Of a DNA stretch of 64,000 nt, positions 17,261 through 26,228 are shown one piece after another. Every line of letters begins with the position of its first letter. The stretch's first letter is position 1. The notes beneath the pieces are model-generated. The model did no database searches, was not told the origin of the DNA, and was given only the letters and a program-made list of their open reading frames with translations. The DNA lies in contig NZ_JADPBQ010000007.1 in NCBI RefSeq assembly GCF_015670405.1, forward strand, positions 7,674 through 71,673. Reading direction: 5' to 3'. Both the position numbers and the translations under genes were made by a program. Source of the DNA: Clostridium sp. 1001271B_151109_B4. Lineage in GTDB: Bacteria > Bacillota > Clostridia > Clostridiales > Clostridiaceae.

Positions 17261-18161
17261 AAGAATAATTTAAAAGCATTTTTTTAATTTTATCTTTTAC
17301 TTCTTTTCTTATTTCCTCTGGCTCTAAAACTTCACATTCTTCTCCAAATGAAGATATATAACTAAAAATCCATTCACCTTTTGGATATTTAATTTCTGCA
17401 ATAAAGCTTCCATCCTCTAACTGCTTAAAATTTTCAAATTCATCATATACCCTATATGCCATTTTAGAAGAAATCCTCATCTTTAAAGTTACAAATTCAC
17501 CTTCATAAATATTATCTTCTCCCATTATAGTTTCAGGCGCTTTAAGATTGAAAGTTTCTTTAGAAATGCATAAATCTTTTATCCTTCTTAATTTAAAAAA
17601 TCTATAATTTTCTCTTATTTTACAATAGCCATACATATACCAGCTTTGACCCTTAAAGTATAATTTTAATGGGTATACTTCTCTATTAATATTTTCCCCT
17701 TTCCCACTCATATAATCAAATTTAACTATTCTTTTACTCAATATTGCAGATTTAAGGTTATTAAAAGTTTCCTTTTCTCTTTCTGCATTACCCCAGTTTG
17801 AAAAATCAACCTCTATCCAATCTGTGTCATTTTCACCTAATATATTATTTAACTTCCTAAGAACCTTTTCCCGCTCCTTATCATTAAGACTTACAGCATT
17901 AACTGCCCTTATTGATGATAATATTTCTGACTTTTCTTCTTCCGTTAATACAGCCTTATTTAATATAAACTCTGGTAATATGGATATACCTCCACCTTTT
18001 CCTTTACTCATATAAACTGGAATTCCTGCTGTAGAAAGAGTTTCAATATCTCTATAAATAGTTCTTTGTGATACTTCAAATCTTTCTGCTAATTCCTTTG
18101 CTGTTACTATCTTCTTTTCTAAGAGAATATATATAATTTCAAATAACCTATTTACCTGCAT
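17259..18161 (-). CDS. YafY-type HTH/WYL transcriptional regulator
   Basis: 300 residues from ATG 18161 (MQVNRLFEIIYILLEK); an in-frame ATG at 18179 is possible. The DeoR-like winged helix at the N-terminus has 'VTAKELAERFEVSQRTIYRD', the WYL domain lies around 140-230 ('PLKLYFKGQSWYMYGYC'), and a WCX extension is C-terminal ('YPKGEWIFSYISSFGEECEV'). WYL regulators sense ligands such as nucleotides or small metabolites. The neighbouring palindrome and GyrI-like gene suggest a local regulon. Confidence 0.9.
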   Translation of the reverse strand: MQVNRLFEIIYILLEKKIVTAKELAERFEVSQRTIYRDIETLSTAGIPVYMSKGKGGGISILPEFILNKAVLTEEEKSEILSSIRAVNAVSLNDKEREKVLRKLNNILGENDTDWIEVDFSNWGNAEREKETFNNLKSAILSKRIVKFDYMSGKGENINREVYPLKLYFKGQSWYMYGYCKIRENYRFFKLRRIKDLCISKETFNLKAPETIMGEDNIYEGEFVTLKMRISSKMAYRVYDEFENFKQLEDGSFIAEIKYPKGEWIFSYISSFGEECEVLEPEEIRKEVKDKIKKMLLNYS

Positions 18162-18240
18162 AATTCTTTTTCCTCTCATCCATTGTATTACATTTTATAA
18201 TTCTATATTAAAACAAACTTAACTTTTATTAATTTAAATA

Positions 18241-18266
18241 AAGCCATATGCTTTCACATACGGCTT
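18241..18266 (-). terminator. Terminator after the AraC remnant
   Basis: Stem AAGCC-TATG / CATA-GGCTT with one mismatch and a 6-base loop. A short T-rich tail follows on the minus strand. Confidence 0.6.
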
Positions 18267-18303
18267 ATTACTTTTATATCACTGTAATTTATTATTCTTT
18301 AAA

Positions 18304-18606
18304 CTACTTTTTCTTTACTGGAATCCAAACTTCAGAATAGTAGTTTTCATCAAAATTCCCTTTTTCATACTCACTTGGATCACTATATATTTCTATATTA
18401 TACCCTCCAGCAATCTCATAGTCTATACAGTTTGGTAACCACTCTGAAAATATTTTTTTGTTAACTTCTTGAATTGATGATGGCATTTCTCCATAACTGC
18501 CGGCAAGTGCGAGTTTTCTTCTCCTAATGTACTCACTTAAAGAGTAACCACTTAACATTGCAAATCCTTTTTGAAAATAAAAAGGAACTTCAATTTCTGA
18601 AGCCCC
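18304..18606 (-). pseudogene. Collapsed AraC-family regulator with GyrI effector domain
   Basis: An open frame of ~100 codons joins two distant pieces. The second helix-turn-helix of an AraC domain ('VPFYFQKGFAMLSGYSLSEY' then IRRRKLALAG) runs straight into the end of a GyrI-like effector domain ('PNCIDYEIAGGYNIEIYSD' and 'SEVWIPVKKK'). The first HTH and most of the effector domain are gone, and the frame opens after a TGA with no start in the homologous part. An internal ATG (18558) leaves an 84-codon frame. Loss of function is near certain. Confidence 0.75.
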
Positions 18607-18624
18607 TCATTAATTAATAATATA

Positions 18625-19863
18625 CTATATATCTCTTCTAAAATACTTTCCTTCAAAGTCAACTTTCTCAGTCAATCCATAAGCTTCTTCCCTAGCCTCC
18701 TGAACAGTTCTACCTCTTCCAACAACAGATAAAACTCTTCCCCCACTAGTTCTTAAAACTCCATCAACCAATTGAGCTCCAGCTAAGAACACCTTATCCT
18801 TAATGCTTTCATCGATAGTGATTTCAAATCCCTTTTCAAAAGTTCCTGGATATCCCCTAGAAGCTAAAACAACATTAACGCAAGCTCCATCATACCACTT
18901 AACTTCTACTTCATCTAATCTGCTATCTAAAGCAGCTTCAACTAAATCAACTAAATCACTTTCCATTAAAGTTAATACAGATTGAGTTTCAGGATCACCC
19001 ATTCTTACATTATACTCTAAAAGATAAGTCCCCTTTTTAGTTATCATTAATCCGAAGAAAATAATTCCCTTAAAATCAAATCCTTCTTCTTGAATTCCTC
19101 TTAAAGTATTAGCTACTATATTTTCTTGAAAGTCCTTCATTACATCTTCTGTAACAAATGGATTTGGTGCTAAAACTCCCATTCCCCCAGTATTTGGTCC
19201 CTTATCTCCATCAAATATTTGCTTATGGTCTTTTCCTGAAATGAAAGGTATTAAAGTGTTACCATCAGTAATTGAAAGTATTGACGCTTCTACCCCATCA
19301 AGGAATTCTTCAATAACAACCTTTTGACCTGCACCCTTAAATATGTCTGAAATCATGAAATCATCAATTGTTTTCATAGCTTCTTCTTTAGTTTCTGCAA
19401 TTACAACACCTTTACCTGCTGCTAATCCATCTGCTTTAATAACTATTGGATATTCACATTTTTCTAAGTAAGACTTAGCTTCAGCACAGCTTGTAAAGTT
19501 ACCATATTCAGCAGTTTTAACTCCATATTTTTTCATGAAATCTTTAGAGAAAGATTTACTTCCTTCTAATTGAGCACCTGCTGCATCTGGTCCAAAGCAT
19601 CTTAATCCTGCTGCTTTAAATTTATCTGTTATACCTTTTGTTAATGGATCTTCTGGTCCAACAAAAGTTAAACCTATACTATTTTCTTTTGCAAACACTA
19701 CTAATTCATCTATATCAGTAATATTAATATTTTCACATTTATTTGTAGTTGCAGTTCCACCATTACCAGGTGCTACAAATATCTTACTAACCTTTTCACT
19801 CTTAGCTAATTTCCAAGCAATAGCATGTTCTCTCCCACCAGAACCAACTAATAAAACTTTCAT
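18625..19863 (-). CDS. purD: Phosphoribosylamine-glycine ligase (GARS)
   Basis: 412 residues from ATG 19863 (MKVLLVGSGGREHAIAWKLA), after GTGAGGT. ATP-grasp enzyme for step 2 of purine synthesis: phosphoribosylamine + glycine + ATP to GAR. Signatures are 'GNGGTATTN', 'VIKADGLAAGKGVVIAET', 'GPNTGGMG' and 'EYNVRMGDPETQ'. Normal length. It is the last gene of the pur operon, separated from purH by about 360 bases that hold a long inverted repeat. No terminator is visible before the AraC remnant. Confidence 0.97.
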   Translation of the reverse strand: MKVLLVGSGGREHAIAWKLAKSEKVSKIFVAPGNGGTATTNKCENINITDIDELVVFAKENSIGLTFVGPEDPLTKGITDKFKAAGLRCFGPDAAGAQLEGSKSFSKDFMKKYGVKTAEYGNFTSCAEAKSYLEKCEYPIVIKADGLAAGKGVVIAETKEEAMKTIDDFMISDIFKGAGQKVVIEEFLDGVEASILSITDGNTLIPFISGKDHKQIFDGDKGPNTGGMGVLAPNPFVTEDVMKDFQENIVANTLRGIQEEGFDFKGIIFFGLMITKKGTYLLEYNVRMGDPETQSVLTLMESDLVDLVEAALDSRLDEVEVKWYDGACVNVVLASRGYPGTFEKGFEITIDESIKDKVFLAGAQLVDGVLRTSGGRVLSVVGRGRTVQEAREEAYGLTEKVDFEGKYFRRDI

Positions 19864-20021
19864 ACAAAATACCTCACTTATTTTCTCGATAAATTTCAAT
19901 TAATAAAAAAACAATGTAGTAAAACATTAACTATTTGTTTTTTATTTATTTAAACATTAATTATAAAAAAATAGATTACCTTTTAGTTGTTTTTTACGAA
20001 TATCTTTAAACACAAATAAAA

Positions 20022-20214
20022 CAAAAAATAAATATATTACTGTAGTGAATATTATAACAAGCTTTAGAATTTAATCTATGATGTAGAGGAAATAGCGTTA
20101 AGAAGTTTAGAAGAACGTCAATAACATTCGAAACTTTAGCTATTTCCTTGGAATCATAGATATAAATTCTTAGCGAAGTTATACTAATTCACGGAAGTAA
20201 TATATTTATTTTTG
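20022..20214. repeat. 193-base imperfect palindrome (foldback) between purH and purD
   Basis: Nearly the whole stretch folds back on itself. The outer arms CAAAAAATAAATATATTAC and GTAATATATTTATTTTTG are complementary except for one A. They are followed inward by matching blocks GTGAAT, TATAAC, AGAATTTA, ATCTATGAT and AGGAAATAGC, separated by internal loops of roughly 1-7 bases, around a ~42-base loop. It begins 7 bases after the purH stop. It could be a MITE-like element or a transcribed RNA structure protecting or attenuating the purH-purD mRNA. No target-site duplication was recognised. Confidence 0.7.
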
Positions 20215-20220
20215 ACACTC

Positions 20221-21726
20221 TTAGTGTTTAAAGTGTCTGATTCCTGTCATAACCATTGCAATTCCATGTTCATTGCAAGCATCAATTGATTCTTGATCCC
20301 TCATAGAACCACCTGGTTGAATTATTGCTTTAATTCCATACTTAGAACATTCATCAACAATATCTCTAAATGGGAAGAATGCATCTGAAGCTAAAATTGT
20401 AGCTCCCTCACCTCTTCTTAAAGCATCCATTGTTGGCCAAATTCTATTAACTTGTCCTCCACCAATTCCTACAGCAACACCATTATTAACTGTTACTATA
20501 GCATTAGATTTAACATACTTAACAACCTTCATACCAAATAATAAATCTTTCATTTCTTCTTCAGTTGGTGCTTTTTCAGTAACAACTTTTATTTCATCAA
20601 CTAATTGTCTATCTTCTTCTTGAACTAATATTCCACCATCAACTGTTACCATGAATTTTTCATCACATGGCTTAACATTGCATTTTAAAACTCTTAAGTT
20701 CTTCTTAGATTTTAATACTTCTAATGCATCTTCATCAAATCCTGGAGCTGCAATTACTTCTAAGAAAATCTTAACCATTTCTTCTGCTGTAGCCTTGTCT
20801 AACTTTCTATTAAATGCAACTATACCACCAAATATTGAAGTTGGATCAACATCGTATGCTTTAGTGTAAGCTTCGTATGGAGTCTCACCTATTGCAACAC
20901 CACATGGAGTATTATGTTTAAGAGCACAGCATGCAGCTTCATCAAATTCATTTGCAACCTTCCATGCTATATCTAAATCCTTAATATTATTGTAAGATAA
21001 TTCTTTACCATTTAATATTTCATAATCATTCATTCCACCCTCAAATTCAGTAGAAACATAGTATGCAGCACTTTGGTGTGGATTTTCACCATATCTTAAG
21101 CTTTGTTTTTTCTTATATGAAACAGACAAGTATTCTGGATATTCTTCTTCATCCGCAAGCATAAAGTTAGAAATTGCAGCATCGTAAGCACTCATTAAGT
21201 TAAATACCTTCCCAGCTAATTTCTTTCTTAACTTATAGCTAACATCTCCATTTTCCTTAATTTCAGCCATTACAGCTTCATAATCAGAAGCTTCTGAAAT
21301 AACAACAACATCTTGGAAGTTCTTAGCTGCTGCTCTAAGCATTGTTGGCCCACCGATATCAATGAATTCAACCTTTTCTTCAAAGCTTAAATCTTCTCTT
21401 ACCTTTTCAAAGAAAGGATATAAATTAACTATAACCATATCTATAGTTTCAATATTTCTTTCTTTAATTGTATTCATATGTTCTTCATTATCTCTTATAG
21501 CAAGTATTCCTGCATGAATGATTGGATGAAGAGTCTTAACTCTTCCATCTAGCATTTCTGGGAAATTAGTAACTTCATTAACTTCTGTTACTGCTAATCC
21601 ATTATCTTTTAAGTGCTTATAAGTACCTCCAGTTGAAATAACCTCAACTCCATTTTCCGCTAAAAACTTAGAAAAATCTAAGATACCAGTTTTATCAAAT
21701 ACACTAATTAATGCTCTTTTAATCAT
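20221..21726 (-). CDS. purH: Bifunctional AICAR formyltransferase / IMP cyclohydrolase
   Basis: 501 residues, the normal length. It does the last two steps to IMP. The N-terminal MGS-like cyclohydrolase domain (about 1-190) has '[19 protein letters not shown]', '[14 protein letters not shown]' and '[11 protein letters not shown]'. The C-terminal transformylase has '[19 protein letters not shown]', '[13 protein letters not shown]', '[11 protein letters not shown]' and the ending '[20 protein letters not shown]'. Start ATG 21726 behind GGGAGGAT. It follows purN by 13 bases. Confidence 0.97.
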   Translation of the reverse strand: MIKRALISVFDKTGILDFSKFLAENGVEVISTGGTYKHLKDNGLAVTEVNEVTNFPEMLDGRVKTLHPIIHAGILAIRDNEEHMNTIKERNIETIDMVIVNLYPFFEKVREDLSFEEKVEFIDIGGPTMLRAAAKNFQDVVVISEASDYEAVMAEIKENGDVSYKLRKKLAGKVFNLMSAYDAAISNFMLADEEEYPEYLSVSYKKKQSLRYGENPHQSAAYYVSTEFEGGMNDYEILNGKELSYNNIKDLDIAWKVANEFDEAACCALKHNTPCGVAIGETPYEAYTKAYDVDPTSIFGGIVAFNRKLDKATAEEMVKIFLEVIAAPGFDEDALEVLKSKKNLRVLKCNVKPCDEKFMVTVDGGILVQEEDRQLVDEIKVVTEKAPTEEEMKDLLFGMKVVKYVKSNAIVTVNNGVAVGIGGGQVNRIWPTMDALRRGEGATILASDAFFPFRDIVDECSKYGIKAIIQPGGSMRDQESIDACNEHGIAMVMTGIRHFKH

Positions 21727-21739
21727 GTAAAAATCCTCC

Positions 21740-22342
21740 CTATTTTAAAATATTTACTCTACCGTCTATAATTTCTATCTTACCGTTGCTAATTAACTCA
21801 ATAGCTCTAGGTAATAATTTATGCTCTTCTACTAATACTCTTTTTTGTATATCATCAGCCGTATCCTCAAAGTATACAGGAACTGCTTCTTGAAGTATGA
21901 TTGCCCCACCATCTACTTCTTCATTTACAAAGTGAACTGTACATCCAGTAACTCTTACCCCAGAAGCTCTTACCGCATTATGTACATGCATTCCATACAT
22001 TTTATCCCCACAAAAACTTGGAATTAATGAAGGATGAATGTTCACTATTCTATCCTTAAATACTTTTAATATTTCCCCATCTAATATTGAAAGGTAACCA
22101 GCTAGTACTATTAAATCAACTTTACCTTTAGTTAATTCTAATATTTTATTTGAAACTTCATTTCCATATTCTTTTCTTGAAACAACATAACTTGGAACTC
22201 CTGCATTTTTAGCTCTTTCTAAACCATAAATACCATCTTTACTTCCAATAACCATTTCAACTTTAAAAGAATCTTGTTCATAATCTAAAATTGATTGGAG
22301 GTTTGACCCTCCACCAGATACAAGTACTGCTACTTTAAGCAA
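21740..22342 (-). CDS. purN: Phosphoribosylglycinamide formyltransferase
   Basis: 200 residues. It transfers formyl from 10-formyl-THF to GAR (step 3). Conserved parts: '[17 protein letters not shown]', '[14 protein letters not shown]', '[14 protein letters not shown]' with catalytic Asn/His, and '[19 protein letters not shown]' with catalytic Asp. The start is TTG 22342, inside the end of purM (13-base overlap), 7 bases from GGAGGTG, giving translational coupling. Confidence 0.96.
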   Translation of the reverse strand: MLKVAVLVSGGGSNLQSILDYEQDSFKVEMVIGSKDGIYGLERAKNAGVPSYVVSRKEYGNEVSNKILELTKGKVDLIVLAGYLSILDGEILKVFKDRIVNIHPSLIPSFCGDKMYGMHVHNAVRASGVRVTGCTVHFVNEEVDGGAIILQEAVPVYFEDTADDIQKRVLVEEHKLLPRAIELISNGKIEIIDGRVNILK

Positions 22343-23331
22343 ACTCCTTCACCTCCAGCTGTTACAATCCCAATTTCATAAGCCTTTTCACCTAATTCAA
22401 TAAGTTCTTTAATAACAGCATCAACATCTTTTTCATCAACACATAATACAAAACCAATGCCCATATTAAATGTATTATACATATGATCTCTGCTTACACC
22501 TTTATTAATCATATCTTCGAATATTGCAGGTAATGGATAACTATCTTTTCTTATTTCTGCAGTTAGTTCAGAACCATTAAACATTCTTGGAACATTTTCA
22601 ATAAATCCTCCACCTGTTATGTGAGACATACCTTTAATCTCAAACTTTTCTATTAAGTTTAATATTGGTTTAACATATATCTTAGTTGGAGTAATTAATG
22701 TTTTCCAAACTTCTTCTCCATTAAATTCTTCATTTAAATCTGTATATAATTTTCTAACTAAAGAGAAGCCATTTGAATGTACTCCTGAAGAAGCAATACC
22801 AATTAGCTTGTCTCCTGGTTTAATATTTTTTCCATTTATTATTTTATCTTTATCTACAATACCTACTGCAAATCCTGCAATATCATATTCTCCTTCTTTA
22901 TAGAAACCTGGCATTTCAGCAGTTTCTCCACCAACTAAAGCACAATCTGACATAACACATCCATCAGAAACGCCTTTAACTAAGTCAGCGGCTACTTCTG
23001 CTTCAAGCTTTCCACAAGCAATGTAATCTAAGAAGAATAATGGCTTTGCTCCATGACATAAAATATCATTTACACACATAGCTACACAGTCAATTCCAAC
23101 TGTATCATATTTCTTAGTTTTGAATGCTAATTCAAGCTTAGTTCCAACACCGTCTGTACCAGAAACTAAAACTGGCTTCTTATAACCTTCTGGTAATTCA
23201 ACCATTCCAGCAAAACTTCCAAGACCATTTAAAACATATTCACTCATTGTTCTTTGTGCATATTCTTTTATAAGCTTTACTGACTTATAACCTTCTTCTA
23301 TATTAACTCCAGCCTCTTTATAAGTTATCAT
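22330..23331 (-). CDS. purM: Phosphoribosylformylglycinamidine cyclo-ligase (AIR synthetase)
   Basis: 333 residues. It closes the imidazole ring (FGAM to AIR, step 5). PurM signatures: 'VLVSGTDGVGTKLELAFK', 'DCVAMCVNDILCHGAKPLFF', 'GGETAEMPGFY' and 'HITGGGFIENVPRM'. Full length with a GGTAGGTAA ribosome site. It overlaps purN and follows purF by 9 bases. Confidence 0.97.
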   Translation of the reverse strand: MITYKEAGVNIEEGYKSVKLIKEYAQRTMSEYVLNGLGSFAGMVELPEGYKKPVLVSGTDGVGTKLELAFKTKKYDTVGIDCVAMCVNDILCHGAKPLFFLDYIACGKLEAEVAADLVKGVSDGCVMSDCALVGGETAEMPGFYKEGEYDIAGFAVGIVDKDKIINGKNIKPGDKLIGIASSGVHSNGFSLVRKLYTDLNEEFNGEEVWKTLITPTKIYVKPILNLIEKFEIKGMSHITGGGFIENVPRMFNGSELTAEIRKDSYPLPAIFEDMINKGVSRDHMYNTFNMGIGFVLCVDEKDVDAVIKELIELGEKAYEIGIVTAGGEGVCLK

Positions 23332-23340
23332 TTAAATTAC

Positions 23341-24756
23341 CTACCTTTCAGTTTCTATTGGTGTCGCAACTGGATATATTCCATTGAAACATCCTACACA
23401 ATACCCTTGATTTGCATTAAAGCACTTGTACATACCATCCATTGATAAATATCCTAAAGAATCACAACCGATTATTTCTCTCATTTCTTCTATAGAATGA
23501 TTAGCTCCTATAAGGTCTTTTCTATAAGGAGTATCAATTCCAAAGTAACATGGATATTGAACAACTGGAGATGCTACTAAGAAGTGAACTTCTTTAGCTC
23601 CTGCTCTTCTTAATGATTCTACTAAATGCTTTGAAGTTGTTCCCCTTACTATAGAATCATCTATAAGAATAACTCTCTTATCTTTAATATTTACCTTTAA
23701 AGGATTTAACTTAACTGCTACAGCTCTTTCTCTAACTTCTTGAGATGGTGTAATAAATGTTCTTCCTACATATCTATTTTTTACAAATCCAGTATCATAA
23801 GGAACTCCTGATGCTTTAGCATACCCTATTGCTGCTGGTATACCTGAATCTGGTACTGCAATAACTACATCTGCATCTATTGGGAATTCTTTATATAATT
23901 GTTCTCCAGCTCTAACCCTTGATTCATGAACATCTAATCCATCGATTATAGAATCTGGTCTAGCAAAATATATATACTCAAAAGCACAAGTTTGACATTG
24001 AGTATTTTCAGAATATCTATATGAATTTATTCCATTTTCATCAATTACCACAATTTCACCTGGCTCAATATCTCTAACTAACTCTGCACCAATTGCATCT
24101 AAAGCACAGCTTTCTGAAGTTAATACATAGCCTTCTTCAATTTTTCCTAAACTAAGAGGTCTTATTCCATGTGGATCTCTTACACCAATAAGCTTATTTT
24201 CAGTTAATATAACCATTGCAAATGATCCTCTAACAGCTTGAATAGCATCTAATACAGCTCTTTCAACACCTTTTTTAGCGCCTCTTGCAATTAAATTAGC
24301 AATTACTTCTGAGTCAATTGATGTATGGAATATATGTCCTCCATCTTCTAATAACTCTCTAATAACATCTGCATTAACTAAAGTTCCATTATGAGCCATA
24401 GCTATTGGTCCTAACTTTGTTTGGCTTAATAATGGCTGTGCATTTTCTATTCTAGTATCACCACTTGTTGAATATCTAACATGTCCAATAGCAGCAAATC
24501 CCTTTAAACTATCTATATCATCTTGAGAAAATGCTTCTGTTATAAGCCCCATTCCTTTTTTAATATTTATATCTTCACCATTTGCAACAGCTATACCAGC
24601 ACTTTCTTGTCCTCTATGTTGAAGTGCATATAGACCGTAATATGTTACTGAAGCAACATCTAATGGATTATTAGAATAAATACCAAATACTCCACATTCA
24701 TCTTTAAATTTATCATTACTTGGATCCATTATAATATTGTCCAACTTTAGATTCAT
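23341..24756 (-). CDS. purF: Amidophosphoribosyltransferase
   Basis: 471 residues. First committed step: PRPP + glutamine to phosphoribosylamine. A 20-residue propeptide precedes catalytic Cys21 ('DECGVFGIYS'), so the protein is probably self-cleaved as in the B. subtilis type. The N-terminal Ntn glutaminase ends near 235. The PRTase domain has the PRPP loop 'VILIDDSIVRGTTSKHL'. Cysteines in 'CQTCAFEYIYF', 'YPCYFG' and 'GYCVGCFNG' match the [4Fe-4S] ligands of the oxygen-sensitive Bacillus-type enzyme. Confidence 0.97.
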   Translation of the reverse strand: MNLKLDNIIMDPSNDKFKDECGVFGIYSNNPLDVASVTYYGLYALQHRGQESAGIAVANGEDINIKKGMGLITEAFSQDDIDSLKGFAAIGHVRYSTSGDTRIENAQPLLSQTKLGPIAMAHNGTLVNADVIRELLEDGGHIFHTSIDSEVIANLIARGAKKGVERAVLDAIQAVRGSFAMVILTENKLIGVRDPHGIRPLSLGKIEEGYVLTSESCALDAIGAELVRDIEPGEIVVIDENGINSYRYSENTQCQTCAFEYIYFARPDSIIDGLDVHESRVRAGEQLYKEFPIDADVVIAVPDSGIPAAIGYAKASGVPYDTGFVKNRYVGRTFITPSQEVRERAVAVKLNPLKVNIKDKRVILIDDSIVRGTTSKHLVESLRRAGAKEVHFLVASPVVQYPCYFGIDTPYRKDLIGANHSIEEMREIIGCDSLGYLSMDGMYKCFNANQGYCVGCFNGIYPVATPIETER

Positions 24757-24775
24757 ACTCCTACCCCCGTTAATT

Positions 24776-24895
24776 AGTTAATAGTTAGTAGTTGATAGTT
24801 TTAGGTAGAAACTGCTATCGCAGTTTCTTAAAATTTATTTTTCCTAAAGCTGATTTGAATCAACTTTATTCCTCAACTCACCACTTACCACTTGT
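24776..24895. repeat. Intergenic structured repeat, copy A (between purC and purF)
   Basis: An AT-rich repeat starting TTAATTAGTTAATAG, with a perfect 9-bp hairpin AGAAACTGC-tatc-GCAGTTTCT (24807-24828) and a second hairpin around TGATT-tg-AATCA. It shares TTTAGGTAGAAACT, AGTTTCT, AAAAT and CTTTATTCCT with the copy at 26117-26221. In the stem the two copies differ by a compensatory change (GC...GC against CC...GG). Confidence 0.65.
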
Positions 24896-24913
24896 AAATT
24901 GAAACTATCTAAG

Positions 24914-25618
24914 CTATTCTTGTATTCTCTTTAAGATTTCAACATATGCATCTTTAACATTTCCAAGATCTCTTCTGAATCTGTCTTTATCTAATTTTTC
25001 TCCAGTAGTTGCATCCCAGAATCTGCAAGTATCTGGCGAAATCTCATCTGCTAAAACTATATCTCCGTTATATCTACCAAACTCTAATTTGAAATCTATT
25101 AATCTTATGTTAGATTTTAAGAACATATCCTTTAAAATATCATTTATTTTTGCTGTTAAAGAATAAATCTTTTCTAATTCTTCAAAAGTTGTTGCTCCTA
25201 TACCAACTGCATGATAATCATTTATTAATGGATCTCCTAGTGAATCATCTTTATATGATAATTCAAATACTGTTGTTTTAAGTTCTGTTCCTTCTTCTAA
25301 TCCTAATCTCTTAGCCATTGAACCAGCTGCAACATTTCTTACAATCACTTCTAGTGGTACTATTTCAACCTTTTTACATAATTGTTCTCTATCATTTAAC
25401 TTTTCAATAAAGTGAGTTGGAACTCCTTTGTTGTTTAACATTTCAAATAACATTGAAGTAATTGCATTGTTTAAAACACCCTTATCTTCGATCTGACCCT
25501 TCTTTTCTCCGTTAAAAGCTGTTGCATCATCTTTGTAAAATACTATTACTTCATCAGCCTTATCTGTAGCATATATTTTCTTTGCCTTACCTTCGTACAT
25601 CATTTCTAATTTTTCCAT
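24914..25618 (-). CDS. purC: SAICAR synthetase
   Basis: 234 residues. It joins CAIR and aspartate with ATP. PurC signatures: '[13 protein letters not shown]', '[17 protein letters not shown]', '[17 protein letters not shown]', 'LIDFKLEFG' and '[12 protein letters not shown]'. It shares one base with purE (TAATG), a typical coupled start. A ~150-base gap with a structured repeat follows before purF. Confidence 0.97.
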   Translation of the reverse strand: MEKLEMMYEGKAKKIYATDKADEVIVFYKDDATAFNGEKKGQIEDKGVLNNAITSMLFEMLNNKGVPTHFIEKLNDREQLCKKVEIVPLEVIVRNVAAGSMAKRLGLEEGTELKTTVFELSYKDDSLGDPLINDYHAVGIGATTFEELEKIYSLTAKINDILKDMFLKSNIRLIDFKLEFGRYNGDIVLADEISPDTCRFWDATTGEKLDKDRFRRDLGNVKDAYVEILKRIQE

Positions 25619-26097
25619 TATAAATCCACTCCTTCACCATTTTCAGCTATAAATTTTTCTTTCATTTCTTTTCTATATTCAACTAATTTAGCTTTTAATT
25701 CTTTATTTCCCACTGCTAACATTTGTACTGCAAGCATTCCAGCATTATAAGCATTATTTATTCCAACTGTTGCAACTGGAATAGCTTTTGGCATTTGTAC
25801 TATTGAAAATAATGCATCTAACCCTTCAATAGCGCCTTTACAAGGAACCCCTATAACTGGCATTGTTGTTTGAGAAGCTATTACTCCAGGCAAGTGTGCT
25901 GCAAGTCCTGCACCTGCTATTACAACTTCACATCCTTGTGCTTCACATTCTCTTAAAGTTTCCTCTAACTTTTCCGGAACTCTGTGAGCTGATAAAACAA
26001 ATGCTTTATACTCAACTCCAAATTCCTTTAAGCAGTTAGCTGCTCCTCTCATTATTTCCGTATCAGATTTAGATCCGAAAAATATTGCTACCTTCAT
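25618..26097 (-). CDS. purE: N5-CAIR mutase / AIR carboxylase, class I PurE
   Basis: 159 residues with the PurE signatures '[12 protein letters not shown]', '[11 protein letters not shown]', '[15 protein letters not shown]' and '[13 protein letters not shown]'. No purK is in the operon. Since class I PurE normally needs N5-CAIR from PurK, PurK is either elsewhere on the chromosome or the step relies on high CO2. AAGGTGG ribosome site. Confidence 0.96.
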   Translation of the reverse strand: MKVAIFFGSKSDTEIMRGAANCLKEFGVEYKAFVLSAHRVPEKLEETLRECEAQGCEVVIAGAGLAAHLPGVIASQTTMPVIGVPCKGAIEGLDALFSIVQMPKAIPVATVGINNAYNAGMLAVQMLAVGNKELKAKLVEYRKEMKEKFIAENGEGVDL

Positions 26098-26116
26098 TTT
26101 TTAAACCACCTTTTTT

Positions 26117-26221
26117 TAGTTAGTTTTAGTTAATAGTTTAGGTAGAAACTCCCTAAGGAGTTTCTAAAATCAGTTACGCTGACTTTATTCCTTAACTATT
26201 AACTCTTAACTATTAACTATT
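26117..26221. repeat. Intergenic structured repeat, copy B (between purL and purE)
   Basis: The outer inverted repeats AGTTAATAGTTTAGG (26128-26142) and CCTTAACTATTAACT (26190-26204) differ at one position. Inside are a perfect 9-bp hairpin AGAAACTCC-ctaa-GGAGTTTCT (26144-26165) and a small TCAG/CTGA hairpin. It is the same family as the copy at 24776-24895. It resembles a REP/MITE-like element; no coding potential. Confidence 0.7.
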
Positions 26222-26228
26222 TTAAATT

